Shown: piece after piece, positions 38,172-46,912 of the stretch
How positions within the stretch are numbered: the first letter of the stretch is position 1
Layout: each line of letters starts with the position of its first letter
Assembly: GCF_014196845.1 (NCBI RefSeq)
Contig: NZ_JACIEM010000007.1
Coordinates: 124,001 to 188,000, forward strand
DNA length: 64,000 bases
Source of the DNA: Aurantimonas endophytica
Lineage (GTDB): Bacteria; Pseudomonadota; Alphaproteobacteria; Rhizobiales; Rhizobiaceae
Direction of reading: 5' to 3'
Notes under the pieces: generated by a model
Seen by the model: only the letters and a program-made list of their open reading frames with translations
Databases searched by the model: none
What the model was told of the DNA's origin: nothing
Program-made: the position numbers and the translations under genes

Positions 38172-39371
38172 CTACCCGCGGCCTTGCACCCCATGCCCTC
38201 GCACCACCGTGGGGATTGCCGAAATGCCAATCGTCGCTGCAACCTTCTTCGCCGCAACCCGATGACTGAACGAAGGACCGGCGTGGGAGATCGTGAACTC
38301 GATGGGACGCGAGTTTTCCGCCCAGTATTCCTCGGTGCAGTGAAAACGATCGGGAGCCGTGATCGACACGTACTCGCGCTTGGCGCGCTCGTGCGGCGGG
38401 TTAGTCTCTTCCTTTTTGATCGGGTTGCAACTGGCGACGATATGAGCACCTTCCCGGGTCTGAGACAAAGCATTGCGAGCGTCCGGCGAGACCTTCACGT
38501 CCTCGCCCATCTGCGACCAGCGATCATGGCTGAGTGTACGCCACGAGCAGTGGTGTGGCGTTTCCATGACATCATAGCTAAGCCAGTCTACGTTGTCGTC
38601 CTTGTGCCGGCGCCATAGGCGGTCCCAGATTTCGACGCTTGCATCACCCCCTGAAAGAAAGTGGCAGGCATCGTCTGTTCCATCGGCCATGATAGAGAAC
38701 CGGAGGATCACCGATGAGTTGTTTTTCGAGAAGAGCTCGATCAGTTCCTCGGCGTCCTCCTGTTCCGGGTCGATGTAAACCGGAGCCAGCAAGCGCGCCT
38801 CGAACTGGCCGTCTTCCACGCGGTTCGCTGAGGTGATCAAATCGTCCTGCAGGACGACGATCTCTATGATGTCATCCGTCTTGCCGTCGCGGTCCTTGCC
38901 CAGGATCAATATCCGCTCGCCGTCGCCAGTTCCGGCCAAACCCTTCTCCTTGAACAAAGCGACGCGCCTGCGCGCTTCCTTCGCCCATGCTTTGGCATCA
39001 TCACCCAATTTGTGCTGCGAGCTCGCTCGACGAAACACGATCGGCGAGGACCACATCTCGTGAATGACGATCCGGTCGTTGTTCTCGTCGTCCGGGTACT
39101 TGTCGAGTGGTCCGAGATGAAAATGGTTGCGCAGGCCGCTGACGTGGTCGACGTCGGGATGCGAGATCAGAAAGGCGTCGACGTAAGGGCGGTCATCCTC
39201 ATCTCGCGGAAGCCGATCCTTCAAATCCTGCGCGACATCATGAACATCCTCGTCCTCGCCGTCAGCAGACCCCCTGATATTGACGTCGATGAGAATGTTC
39301 TGGCCATTGTCGAGAGTGATGAGTGCCATGTCCCCGTTGCCTACGGGATAAAACGTAAGTCCAGCCGCCAT
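38172..39371 (-). CDS. Metallo-beta-lactamase-fold hydrolase of the E2-E1-JAB operon
   Basis: A 399-aa cytosolic protein (no signal peptide) with the ComEC/Rec2-like MBL pattern. It opens LTFYPVGNGDMALITLDNGQ and NILIDVNIRG. The metal motif AFLISHPDVDHVSGLRNHF has the HxDxDH arrangement, a later CHFLSGGDAS supplies a further ligand Asp, and VMETPHHCSW carries the last histidines. The ATG at 39371 has AGAGGGG upstream and opens the three-gene operon. MBL enzymes of this kind cleave phosphodiesters or similar bonds; the substrate is unknown. Association of MBL proteins with E2/E1/JAB modules has, as I recall, been noted in comparative genomics of prokaryotic ubiquitin-like systems. Confidence 0.87.
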   Translation of the reverse strand: MAAGLTFYPVGNGDMALITLDNGQNILIDVNIRGSADGEDEDVHDVAQDLKDRLPRDEDDRPYVDAFLISHPDVDHVSGLRNHFHLGPLDKYPDDENNDRIVIHEMWSSPIVFRRASSQHKLGDDAKAWAKEARRRVALFKEKGLAGTGDGERILILGKDRDGKTDDIIEIVVLQDDLITSANRVEDGQFEARLLAPVYIDPEQEDAEELIELFSKNNSSVILRFSIMADGTDDACHFLSGGDASVEIWDRLWRRHKDDNVDWLSYDVMETPHHCSWRTLSHDRWSQMGEDVKVSPDARNALSQTREGAHIVASCNPIKKEETNPPHERAKREYVSITAPDRFHCTEEYWAENSRPIEFTISHAGPSFSHRVAAKKVAATIGISAIPTVVRGHGVQGRG

Positions 39372-40266
39372 TTATCTGTCACCCCTCTCATACATATTAT
39401 CTACTACCTGGGCATGTCGTGATCGCATCGATCCGATGCCATAGCTCCGTCGCACCAAGTCGCGTTTTGCGTCGCAATCATGTCGTTTTGGCCGATGCTC
39501 TAGCAAGGTCAGGATCAGACCTTTTCAAGGTGATGCCTGCGCATACTTAATGGCACGCCGAACTCGACCGCGCCAGAAAGACACGCGCTCGCACAGGGGG
39601 AGGCGAACAGGTCGATGCAATTTCTCTGGAACGCCTCTTTCCATGAGCGAAGTAAGCTGTCCCAAAGGTCGTAGAAAAGTCGAAACCCGCTAGTTCACAA
39701 GTCTAGCACAGAGCTGCCTTTTGGGTATACCTCGCGGAGACCAAGCGAATTGCCGTCTTGTGAATATGCAAAGAAAGTAGGAAAAGACAAAAGGCAAAAA
39801 ATTTACCGAAAACGGATCGAGCCGCGATCGATCCAGCCCAAGACTGGAACTTACGGGTCATTGGCAGTTCGACTTTCATGTGGCTTGGGTAGCGTCCGCT
39901 TTCGGGAAGCCGAAAGCGCCGCCCCGAACGACCGGGATGGGCGCACTGCTGCCGTATCCCAGCGAGCATATCACAACAAGACGGCCAACAATCCCGCGAG
40001 CGAGGTTGGACGTGGGGAGAGTTCGCCGTCCGACGAAAAAACGAACTCGGCGAGGCTTGGGCATGCGCCAACATGCAGAAGATGCAGGCGTTTCCGGTTC
40101 CGTACTTTTCGGGTGCAGTGCAGAGCCTCGGAGAATATCCGGAGGAGAGAGAGCCTGACGGGCTCCCACGGCCAACGCGCAGTCAATAGGTTGCAAGCCA
40201 GAGCCTGCAGATCAGGGCCCGTGCTCACAGCCACTGCGCATCAGAGGGCGTTCGACTGTGAGATGA
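39372..40266. other. Accessory intergenic region, no integrase seen
   Basis: About 900 bases, visibly less GC-rich than the flanking core, between the MBL gene and the tRNA cluster. Open frames exist on both strands but none has a plausible start, family signature or coding-like composition. No integrase or recombinase remnant is recognisable. Confidence 0.4.
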
Positions 40267-40300
40267 TGGCGAGGCGGAAGAGATTCGAACTCCACGACCC
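40267..40300 (-). other. tRNA 3'-end-like fragment
   Basis: On the minus strand this reads GAGTTCGAATCTCTTCCG followed by CCTCGCCA: a T-loop TTCGAAT, an acceptor-like strand CCGCCTC, a discriminator G and CCA. No matching 5' half lies nearby. It resembles the 3' piece left when an element integrates into a tRNA gene (perhaps tRNA-Ser). Confidence 0.4.
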
Positions 40301-40318
40301 TCGCATCGACAAAGAAGG

Positions 40319-40403
40319 TGGTGCGGGTGGCCGGGGTCGAACCGGCACTCCTCTCGGAACTGGATTTTGAATCCAGCGCGTCTACCAATTCCACCACACC
40401 CGC
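40319..40403 (-). tRNA. tRNA-Leu (anticodon CAA)
   Basis: An 85-base tRNA on the minus strand including encoded CCA. Acceptor stem GCGGGTG / CACCCGC; D-arm GTGGTGGAATTGGTAGACGC; anticodon arm CTGGA-TTCAAAA-TCCAG with anticodon CAA; a variable arm as expected for a class II tRNA; T-arm GCCGG-TTCGACC-CCGGC. Confidence 0.95.
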
Positions 40404-40560
40404 ACATTTGCCGCCGACTCTAGCCGTCGCTCTCTGCACCTATACTGCACCTAGAGCGATTTCTAAACTCTGGCAGCGTAAACTCCTATCTCTCTAACCC
40501 GCTCAACTCACTGCACTTTCTGCCCGCTGCAAAACCTGTGGATATGGTAGACAAACCACT

Positions 40561-40599
40561 TTTTGAGTCCGGCGCGTCTACCAGTTCCACCACACCCGC
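40561..40599 (-). other. 5' half of a second tRNA-Leu (integration scar)
   Basis: Thirty-nine bases on the minus strand match the first half of the intact tRNA-Leu with three differences: GCGGGTGTGGTGGAACTGG, then TAGACGCGCCGGACTCAAAA. The match stops in the anticodon loop; the rest of the tRNA is absent. Breaks inside an anticodon loop are typical of tyrosine-recombinase attachment sites. It separates core genes on the right from the accessory region on the left. Confidence 0.7.
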
Positions 40600-40812
40600 A
40601 CGCTGCAGCTCGCCGGCGCAAGGCGCCGCGTGGCTGCTGCAAATCCCCGTACATGATCCGCCGGTCATTTTCCAGCGAAAGCCGGAGGCTCGTGCGTGGC
40701 CGATGAGCGACGGGTCCGGGAAGTCGATGCGCCGCCGCCCGAAGTCATTTGCGTTCATGCGGGGTTCGGCTTAAGCGCTCGCCCTGTTGCCGATCCCTCC
40801 AGGAACCGCCTT

Positions 40813-41394
40813 ATGCTCCGCCGCCTCTACGACTGGGTCATGTCGCTCGCCGCGACACGCCATGCCGAGCGCGCTCTCGCCGGGGTGTCCTTCATCGAGA
40901 GCTCGGTGTTTCCGATACCGCCGGATGCGCTGCTGATCCCGATGGTCATCGCCGACCGGGCGAAGTGGTTCCGGATCGCGATGATCTGCACGGTCTCCTC
41001 GGTGCTGGGCGCCTTCCTCGGCTACGCCATCGGCGCGCTCGCCTTCGATCTGATCGGGCGCCCGGTCCTGGAGCTCTACGGCAAGGCCGATGCGTTCGAC
41101 CAGATGGCCGCGCGCTACAACGACTGGGGCGGCTGGGCGGTGCTGTTCGCGGCGCTGACACCCTTTCCCTACAAGGTGCTGACGATCTTTTCCGGCGCCA
41201 CGCACCTCAATCTCCTGACCTTCACCGTCGTCTCTATCATCGGGCGCGGCGCGCGCTTCTTCCTGGTGGCCTGGCTGCTCCAGCGCTACGGTGCGCCGAT
41301 CCAGGGCTTCATCGAGAAGAATCTCGGCCTTCTCTTCACCCTGTTCATGGTGCTGCTGATCGGCGGCTTCCTCGCCGTGCGCTATCTTTTCTGA
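40813..41394 (+). CDS. YqaA/DedA-like inner-membrane protein
   Basis: A 193-aa polytopic protein of the DedA/SNARE-associated superfamily, YqaA branch. Start MLRRLYDWVMSLAATRHAER; the family segment ESSVFPIPPDALLIPMVIAD is followed by several TM helices (ICTVSSVLGAFLGYAIGAL; WAVLFAALTPFPYKVLTIFS; LFTLFMVLLIGGFLAVRYLF). DedA-family proteins are implicated in lipid scrambling and envelope homeostasis; the YqaA role is less clear. It is the first core gene right of the tRNA scar, and dsbB follows 8 bases later, suggesting an operon. Confidence 0.88.
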   Translation: MLRRLYDWVMSLAATRHAERALAGVSFIESSVFPIPPDALLIPMVIADRAKWFRIAMICTVSSVLGAFLGYAIGALAFDLIGRPVLELYGKADAFDQMAARYNDWGGWAVLFAALTPFPYKVLTIFSGATHLNLLTFTVVSIIGRGARFFLVAWLLQRYGAPIQGFIEKNLGLLFTLFMVLLIGGFLAVRYLF

Positions 41395-41402
41395 CGGTCC
41401 CG

Positions 41403-41936
41403 ATGCAACTCCTCGCCCAGTTCCAGCGCCCCACCGGTTTTCGCCAGTCGCTGGCGGCCAGCTTCCTCCTCGTCGGCATGGCCGCGACCGTGGGCACGGC
41501 GCTGATCTTCGAGCATGTCGGGGGTTACATCCCCTGCGCCCTCTGCCTTGAGCAGCGCATCCCTTATTACGTGGCGATCCCGGTGGCGCTGGTAGCCTTC
41601 GTCGCCGCTGCCGGCCGGGCGCCGGCAATGTTCACGAGACTGCTGATCCTCGCCATCGGCGCGATCATGCTGGTCTCGCTCTATCTCGCCGTGGTGCATG
41701 CCGGGGTCGAGTGGGGCTTCTGGCCAGGGCCCGCCGACTGTGCCCAGGTCGCAGGCGGCGATCTCCTGGGCGGCGACCTTCTCGCCACGATCGACGCCAT
41801 CCGCCCGCCCGCCTGCGACGAGGCGGCGGGCCGTTTCCTCGGCCTCTCCTTCGCCGGCTGGAACGCCGTCGCATCCGCGCTGTTTGCGGCGGTGGCGCTC
41901 CGCGCGGCTTTCGCGCGGGCCGACCGCTTCGCCTGA
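41403..41936 (+). CDS. Disulfide bond formation protein DsbB-like
   Basis: A 177-aa four-helix membrane protein that would reoxidise a periplasmic DsbA and pass electrons to quinone. The first periplasmic pair is PCALCLEQR (Cys45/Cys48). The second pair is in the long second loop, ADCAQVAGG and PPACDEAA. TM helices flank both. The ATG at 41403 fits the N-terminus of the alphaproteobacterial family. It is co-directional with the DedA-like gene. Confidence 0.9.
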   Translation: MQLLAQFQRPTGFRQSLAASFLLVGMAATVGTALIFEHVGGYIPCALCLEQRIPYYVAIPVALVAFVAAAGRAPAMFTRLLILAIGAIMLVSLYLAVVHAGVEWGFWPGPADCAQVAGGDLLGGDLLATIDAIRPPACDEAAGRFLGLSFAGWNAVASALFAAVALRAAFARADRFA

Positions 41937-41944
41937 GCGGCCGG

Positions 41945-43132
41945 TCAGCCCTGCCGCGTCGCCCGGCGGAACGCCATTGCCGCGGCGGCCGCATAGCCGC
42001 CCATGGCGCCATCGACGAAATGCAGATGGTCACTGCGACTTGCCACCGGCACGAAACAGGTCATCAGCGCCGCCTGCTGGCGATGCGTGCCGGCAAAGGC
42101 AACGCCCTCTGCCTCGGCCTTGGCGAGGCGAGCGGTGATGCGGTCGGCCAGTTCCAGCGTGCAATCCAGCGTCATGCGCAGCCCGTCGTCGAACTTCCTG
42201 AAATCGCTGTTGCCGGCGAGCTCGACCCGATAGCGGTCGGGCTCGAAGGCGCCGACCCGCACGCCGCTGCGAAACGTCAGATGGGCGAGCAGGCTGCGCA
42301 GGCCGACCGACAGCTGCGATAGCCAGAGCGGCCGGCCTGTCGAGGCGGCGGCGGTGCGCGCCTCGATCGCCAGACCGGCCGTCGGCCAGTGCAAAGGCGG
42401 CCCGCCGGGGGGAACCGGATTGGCGTCATCGCCGCCTTCTGCCGCCATCGCGAGAAGGTCATGCACCAATGTGGCGAAGTCCGCGCCCGGCTCGGCGGCG
42501 GGGACGGCAATGACCGAGAGCACCAGCCCGCGCTTCGCCGGCATTGCCGAAAACCGGCAGGACAGGCCGTCGAGATCGGGCCGTGCAGCCTCGCCTTCGG
42601 CCGCGGGGATACGGTACTGCCCCTGCTTCATGCACCGCTCCGCAAAGGCCAACCCGCCGCCGTCGAACATCGCATAGGCGACGCCGCCGGACGGCGTGAA
42701 TCGCGCGACGCGGACATCGCGCCCACTGGCGCGGATTTCCGCGACGCTGACCATGGCGGTGCGGAGCTCGAAGCCGAAGGCCTCGCCGGCCCAGCCGGCA
42801 ACGGCGGCAAGGGTCTGGCGCCCGGTCCCCGATTCGCTGGCGGGCAAGGCGAAGCCCGCACCATCGCCACTGAACACGAACGGGAAGTCGCGGCCGCCCA
42901 GCGCATTCGCCAGCGCCGCGATCACCGCCGCGGCAACGGTGTTCACCGCCTTGTAGCCGCCATTCACGACGGCCTCGGTGGAGCGCACGATATCGGCAAC
43001 GCCGATGACCCAGTCTGCCGGCAAGGGCGCATAGACCGCCGGGTCGGCCAGACGGCGGAAATCCTGCAGCCGCGGCAGCGCCTCGTAGAAGGCGAGATCG
43101 GTGGTTTTGTTGCTGATATTCTGGACCGTCAC
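41945..43132 (-). CDS. DUF3095 family protein
   Basis: A 395-aa cytosolic protein. From a GTG start (VTVQNISNKTTDLAFYEALP) with CGGAG upstream it shows WVIGVADIVRSTEAVVNGGY and NTVAAAVIAALANALGGRDF, FPFVFSGDGAGFALP, and FDDGLRMTLDCT near the end. These are landmarks of DUF3095, which resembles class III nucleotide cyclase folds; a cyclase activity is not proven. The frame stays open to 43285, but the extra residues look non-coding. The next gene on the strand encodes a GGDEF protein, so a signalling context is likely. Confidence 0.85.
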   Translation of the reverse strand: MTVQNISNKTTDLAFYEALPRLQDFRRLADPAVYAPLPADWVIGVADIVRSTEAVVNGGYKAVNTVAAAVIAALANALGGRDFPFVFSGDGAGFALPASESGTGRQTLAAVAGWAGEAFGFELRTAMVSVAEIRASGRDVRVARFTPSGGVAYAMFDGGGLAFAERCMKQGQYRIPAAEGEAARPDLDGLSCRFSAMPAKRGLVLSVIAVPAAEPGADFATLVHDLLAMAAEGGDDANPVPPGGPPLHWPTAGLAIEARTAAASTGRPLWLSQLSVGLRSLLAHLTFRSGVRVGAFEPDRYRVELAGNSDFRKFDDGLRMTLDCTLELADRITARLAKAEAEGVAFAGTHRQQAALMTCFVPVASRSDHLHFVDGAMGGYAAAAAMAFRRATRQG

Positions 43133-43214
43133 GATGGCGGTACTCCGAGGCGAGGCGGCCGGCCCACTCCTACCACGCCCGCCGATGCCGGCGAAGCGCC
43201 TGCCGGCCAGCTTG

Positions 43215-44357
43215 CTAGGCCGCCATCTCCTGCCTGTCGCGTTCGGTCGCCATGGCCGGATCCCGCTGCGCCCGCTTGGCCGCATACATTGCGTCGTCCG
43301 CCTCGCCGATCAGCCGGTCGATGTCGACCCTGCCCGCGGGGATGCGGGCGATCCCGATGCTGGCGCCGATCGTCACGCTGGCATTGGCGAGGCGGAAGGG
43401 CTCGTCGAGACTGTCGCGGATGCGGGTCGCCAGCGTCTCGGCTCCGGTCAGGGCTTCGGCGGTCCGGCTCTCGCAGACGATGACGAACTCATCGCCGCCG
43501 AAGCGGGCGAGCAGGTCCCTTTCGCCGATACAGCGGCGCAGCCTGACCGCCAGCTGGGCAAGCAGCTCGTCGCCGGCCTGATGCCCGTGCTCGTCGTTCA
43601 CCGGCTTGAACCGGTCGAGATCGATGAAGAGCAGCGCTCGCGAACCGGCCGCACAGCGTTCGGGATCATCGATCTGGCGGAGCAGCGAGTTGCGGTTCAG
43701 GAGCCCGGTGAGCGGATCGGTGGTGGCGAAGCGCTCCAGCGACCGCCGGCTTTCCAGCATCTCCCGGATCGTCAGATATTGCCGTCGCAGATTGATCATC
43801 AGCGCCACCACGGCGAGTACCAGGTTGAGGCCCAGTATCGTCAGATCGAAGCGGCCGGAGGTCAGGCACACCAGGGTGATGGGCAACAGGGTCAGGGTAA
43901 CCTGCGTCATCGCGACGGCGGGCCGGACCGCGACGTACATGACCAGCCCATAGGCATTCGCGATCAGGAAGCCGCCACACCAGGCGAAGACGTAGGGATC
44001 GCCGGAATACATGGCGACGACGACGAGAAGGCCATTGGTCAAGCTGTAGGGGATGCCTCCCAGCGCGTAGAGGTTCTGCCAGCGCCGCGCGCCAAGCCGG
44101 TCGAGCCAGCGCCGCCTGCGAAAGCGATAGGCGAGCCCGAACCCGATGCGGGCATAGCCGATGCAGCACCCAAAAACGGCAAGGAAGACGAAAAGCGGAT
44201 CGCTGGTGCGGAAACCGGCGAAGACGGCGATCAGATGCAGGCCGACGACAGAGGCGATGAGGGGCACGAGCGAGCCGTACATCAGCTCGATCATCTCCGC
44301 GAACACCGGAAGTACGACGTCGTCGCCGCGTATCCACCGTTTCAATCGCTTGCGCAT
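43215..44357 (-). CDS. Membrane-bound GGDEF diguanylate cyclase
   Basis: About 380 aa from MRKRLKRWIRGDD. Six TM helices occupy the N-terminal half (GSLVPLIASVVGLHLIAVFA through VLAVVALMINL), then a linker (LTIREMLESRRSLERFATTD) and a GGDEF domain with DPLTGLLNRNSLL, FIDLDRFKPVNDEHGHQAGD and the active-site ARFGGDEFVIVC. The usual RxxD inhibitory site five residues before GGDEF is absent (GERD instead), so product inhibition by that route is unlikely. Product: c-di-GMP. The first 24 residues of the longer open frame are probably not translated. Confidence 0.9.
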   Translation of the reverse strand: MRKRLKRWIRGDDVVLPVFAEMIELMYGSLVPLIASVVGLHLIAVFAGFRTSDPLFVFLAVFGCCIGYARIGFGLAYRFRRRRWLDRLGARRWQNLYALGGIPYSLTNGLLVVVAMYSGDPYVFAWCGGFLIANAYGLVMYVAVRPAVAMTQVTLTLLPITLVCLTSGRFDLTILGLNLVLAVVALMINLRRQYLTIREMLESRRSLERFATTDPLTGLLNRNSLLRQIDDPERCAAGSRALLFIDLDRFKPVNDEHGHQAGDELLAQLAVRLRRCIGERDLLARFGGDEFVIVCESRTAEALTGAETLATRIRDSLDEPFRLANASVTIGASIGIARIPAGRVDIDRLIGEADDAMYAAKRAQRDPAMATERDRQEMAA

Positions 44358-44520
44358 GGTGTCCCCCAGATCACACTGGCGACAATACCACTTTACGACT
44401 GAAGGTTGCCTCGCGGACTGAATTTCCACTGTACTTCAGTGTTACAGGCTTAACCACTTCCTGCGATGGGCGCGAGGATTGCGAATATTGGCATGTAACC
44501 CCTCTAGCAGAGGGTGTTGA

Positions 44521-45081
44521 TCACTCCGGATCCAGTTCGGAGTCCCAGTAGAGATAGTCGACCCAGCTCTCGTGGAGATGGTTGGGCGGGAACAACCGGC
44601 CGTTGTTGTGCAGATCGTGGACGGTCGGCTGATAGGGCTTCTGCTGCGGGATCATTCCGGCCGCCTTCGGCATCAGCCCACCCTTGCGCAGATTGCAGGG
44701 GGAGCAGGCGGCGACGACGTTGTCCCATGTCGTCAGGCCGCCGCGGGACCGCGGCACGACGTGGTCGAAGGTCAGTTCATGCGGCGAGCCGCAATACTGG
44801 CACTGGAAACGGTCGCGCAGGAAGACGTTGAATCTCGTGAAGGCCGGATGCCGGGCCGGCTTCACATAGGTCTTGAGGCAGACCACCGAGGGCAGCCGCA
44901 TCGAGTAGGTGGGGCTGCGGACAGCCCGGTCGTATTCCGCCAGGATGGTCACGCGGTCGAGAAATACCGCCTTGATCGAATCCTGCCAGGACCATAGCGA
45001 AAGCGGATAGTAGCTGAGCGGCCGGAAGTCGGCGTTCAGGACGAGCGCTGGGGATAACTCTTGAGTGACAGCAATCGTCAC
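44521..45081 (-). CDS. HNH endonuclease family protein
   Basis: A 186-aa protein. The HNH core is FQCQYCGSPHELTFDHVVP followed by RSRGGLTTWDNVVAACSPCN: two CxxC zinc knuckles, the DHV catalytic His and the following Asn. The N-terminal region PALVLNADFRPLSYYPLSLW is the form common in alphaproteobacteria. The start is probably GTG at 45081 because AAGGAG precedes it; an ATG 24 bases earlier is also in frame. It may be a housekeeping rather than phage-derived HNH; the target is unknown. Confidence 0.9.
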   Translation of the reverse strand: MTIAVTQELSPALVLNADFRPLSYYPLSLWSWQDSIKAVFLDRVTILAEYDRAVRSPTYSMRLPSVVCLKTYVKPARHPAFTRFNVFLRDRFQCQYCGSPHELTFDHVVPRSRGGLTTWDNVVAACSPCNLRKGGLMPKAAGMIPQQKPYQPTVHDLHNNGRLFPPNHLHESWVDYLYWDSELDPE

Positions 45082-45252
45082 CTGCCAATCTCCTTGCCTC
45101 TGCATGTCCCGATGGCCGGAACACGGGGACTATCGTGCTCTATCGTGTCGCCTTTGTGAAGCCTCGGACTGAGGCCGTGCAGGGGGTTGCGCCCCATGCT
45201 GGCGGGGCCGGGAAAACCGGGGCGGCAACGGGCTGTGGATAACTTTGGGAAG

Positions 45253-45906
45253 CTACGCCGCGGCGCCGGCGATCGGCACGGCATCGCGCCGCGTCACGGC
45301 GGCATAATACGACCAGAACAGCCGGGCTGCGACCGAGCGGTGCGGCGACCACGCCGCTGCCAGGGTCGACACGTCGCGCGCCGTGGGGCGGCTCGCAAGA
45401 CCGAAGGCGTGGCCGACGGCCACTTGCAGCGCGAGGTCGCCGGCGGGAAATACGTCCGGGTGACCGCCGCAGAACAGCAGATAGCACTCCGCCGTCCACG
45501 GTCCGATGCCGCGCACCGCGACCAGTTCGGCGATCGCTGCCTCGGCGGGTGCGGCGCCGATGCGGCGAAAGTCGAGGCTGCCGGTCTCGATCGCTTGCGC
45601 GACCGCAAGCAGCGTCTGCTGTTTGGGCCGGGACATGCCGGCACGGCGAAACGCTTCGTCGGACGCGGCGAGGATCGCCGGCGCACTGTCGACGGCGATC
45701 TCCACGGCCAGCCGCGCGAGGATCGCATCGGCGCTGGCCCGCGATACCTGCTGGCCGACGATGATGGCGACGAGGCCGGCAAGTCCGCCCTGCCGGCGCC
45801 GCAGCGGCACGGTGCCGGCACGCTCGATCACGGCTTCCAGCCGGACGTCGGCGGCGCGAAGCGCCGCAAGACCGGCCGCGATATCGGCCTCGGTCGAAAT
45901 GGTCAT
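45253..45906 (-). CDS. DNA-3-methyladenine glycosylase II (AlkA-type HhH-GPD)
   Basis: A 217-aa base-excision repair glycosylase. The helix-hairpin-helix VAVRGIGPWTAECYLLF and the catalytic Asp in PDVFPAGDLALQVA are evident, with LVAIIVGQQVSRASADAILA before them. The short form lacks the AlkA N-terminal domain. The ATG at 45906 has GGGAGG upstream. It is divergent from gluQ-RS, 73 bases away. Confidence 0.92.
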   Translation of the reverse strand: MTISTEADIAAGLAALRAADVRLEAVIERAGTVPLRRRQGGLAGLVAIIVGQQVSRASADAILARLAVEIAVDSAPAILAASDEAFRRAGMSRPKQQTLLAVAQAIETGSLDFRRIGAAPAEAAIAELVAVRGIGPWTAECYLLFCGGHPDVFPAGDLALQVAVGHAFGLASRPTARDVSTLAAAWSPHRSVAARLFWSYYAAVTRRDAVPIAGAAA

Positions 45907-45979
45907 GCCGCTGCCTCCCGTCACTTTCCCCTCGCAATCGGACTCTAGATGCGCAGCCAGAACGAGGGAACCGATCCGA

Positions 45980-46912
45980 ATGAACGACACGCCGGACGTC
46001 TTCCGCTTTGCCCCCAGTCCAAACGGTGAACTGCATCTTGGCCATGCCTTCTCGGCGCTGCTCAATCACCGGCTGGCGCGCGAATCGGGGGCGGATTTCC
46101 TGCTGCGGATCGAGGACATCGACAGGGCGCGCTGCACGCCGGCCTTCGAGCGGCAGATCGAGCAGGATCTGTTCTTTCTCGGCGTCGACTGGGACGGGCC
46201 GCCGCGCCGGCAGTCGGAGCATTTTGCCGACTATGCGGCGGCGCTGGAAGCGCTGGCGGACGAGGAACTGATCTATCCGGGCTTCATGTCGCGCGGCGAG
46301 ATCCGGGGTTTCGTCGAACGGTTCGAGGCGGAGGAGGGGACGAAGTGGCCGCTCGATCCGGACGGCGCGCCGGTCTATCCCGGCCTCGACCGGCAGCTGT
46401 CGACCAAAGAGCGCGAGCGCAAGATGAGCGATGGCGAGCGTTTCGCCTGGCGGCTCGACATGGAGAAGGCGATCGAGCTTGTGCCCGCGCTCGCCTGGCA
46501 GGAAAGCGGGGAGTCGCCGGCGGGCGACAGCGGCGAGATCGTCGCCCGGCCGCTGGAATGGGGCGACGTCGTGCTCGCACGCTTCGACACGCCGACCAGC
46601 TACCATCTCGCCGTCGTCGTCGACGATGCGCTGCAGGGCGTCACCGACGTCGTGCGGGGCCGCGATTTGTTCTATGCGACCAGCGTCCACCGGCTGCTGC
46701 AGGCACTGCTCGGCCTGCCGGCGCCGCGCTATCATCACCACGCGCTGATCCTCGGGCCGGACGGGCGCAAGCTGTCCAAGAGCCTGCGCGACACCTCGAT
46801 CCGCGCGCTGCGCGAGGCGGGGCTGACGGCGGAGGACATTCGGCGGATGGTCGGGTTTGCCGGCCGCTCGGCGTCGGAGAGCTTCAGCCGAGGACGATCA
46901 GCCAAAGGCTGA
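45980..46912 (+). CDS. gluQRS: tRNA glutamyl-Q(34) synthetase GluQ-RS
   Basis: A 310-aa GluRS paralogue lacking the anticodon-binding domain; it glutamylates queuosine at position 34 of tRNA-Asp. The class I signatures are FAPSPNGELHLGHAFSALLN (HIGH) and GRKLSKSLRD (KMSKS), with FLLRIEDIDRARC and LARFDTPTSYHLAVVVDDAL between. The shortened length and absence of the C-terminal domain separate it from true GltX. It ends convergent with an AEC transporter, overlapping it by 29 bases. Confidence 0.95.
   Translation: MNDTPDVFRFAPSPNGELHLGHAFSALLNHRLARESGADFLLRIEDIDRARCTPAFERQIEQDLFFLGVDWDGPPRRQSEHFADYAAALEALADEELIYPGFMSRGEIRGFVERFEAEEGTKWPLDPDGAPVYPGLDRQLSTKERERKMSDGERFAWRLDMEKAIELVPALAWQESGESPAGDSGEIVARPLEWGDVVLARFDTPTSYHLAVVVDDALQGVTDVVRGRDLFYATSVHRLLQALLGLPAPRYHHHALILGPDGRKLSKSLRDTSIRALREAGLTAEDIRRMVGFAGRSASESFSRGRSAKG

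Noticed and set aside
39750-40370. Plus-strand frame of about 206 aa near the tRNA cluster
   Set aside because: It runs through the tRNA-Leu gene and the tRNA fragment, lacks a ribosome-binding site and has no protein-like motif.
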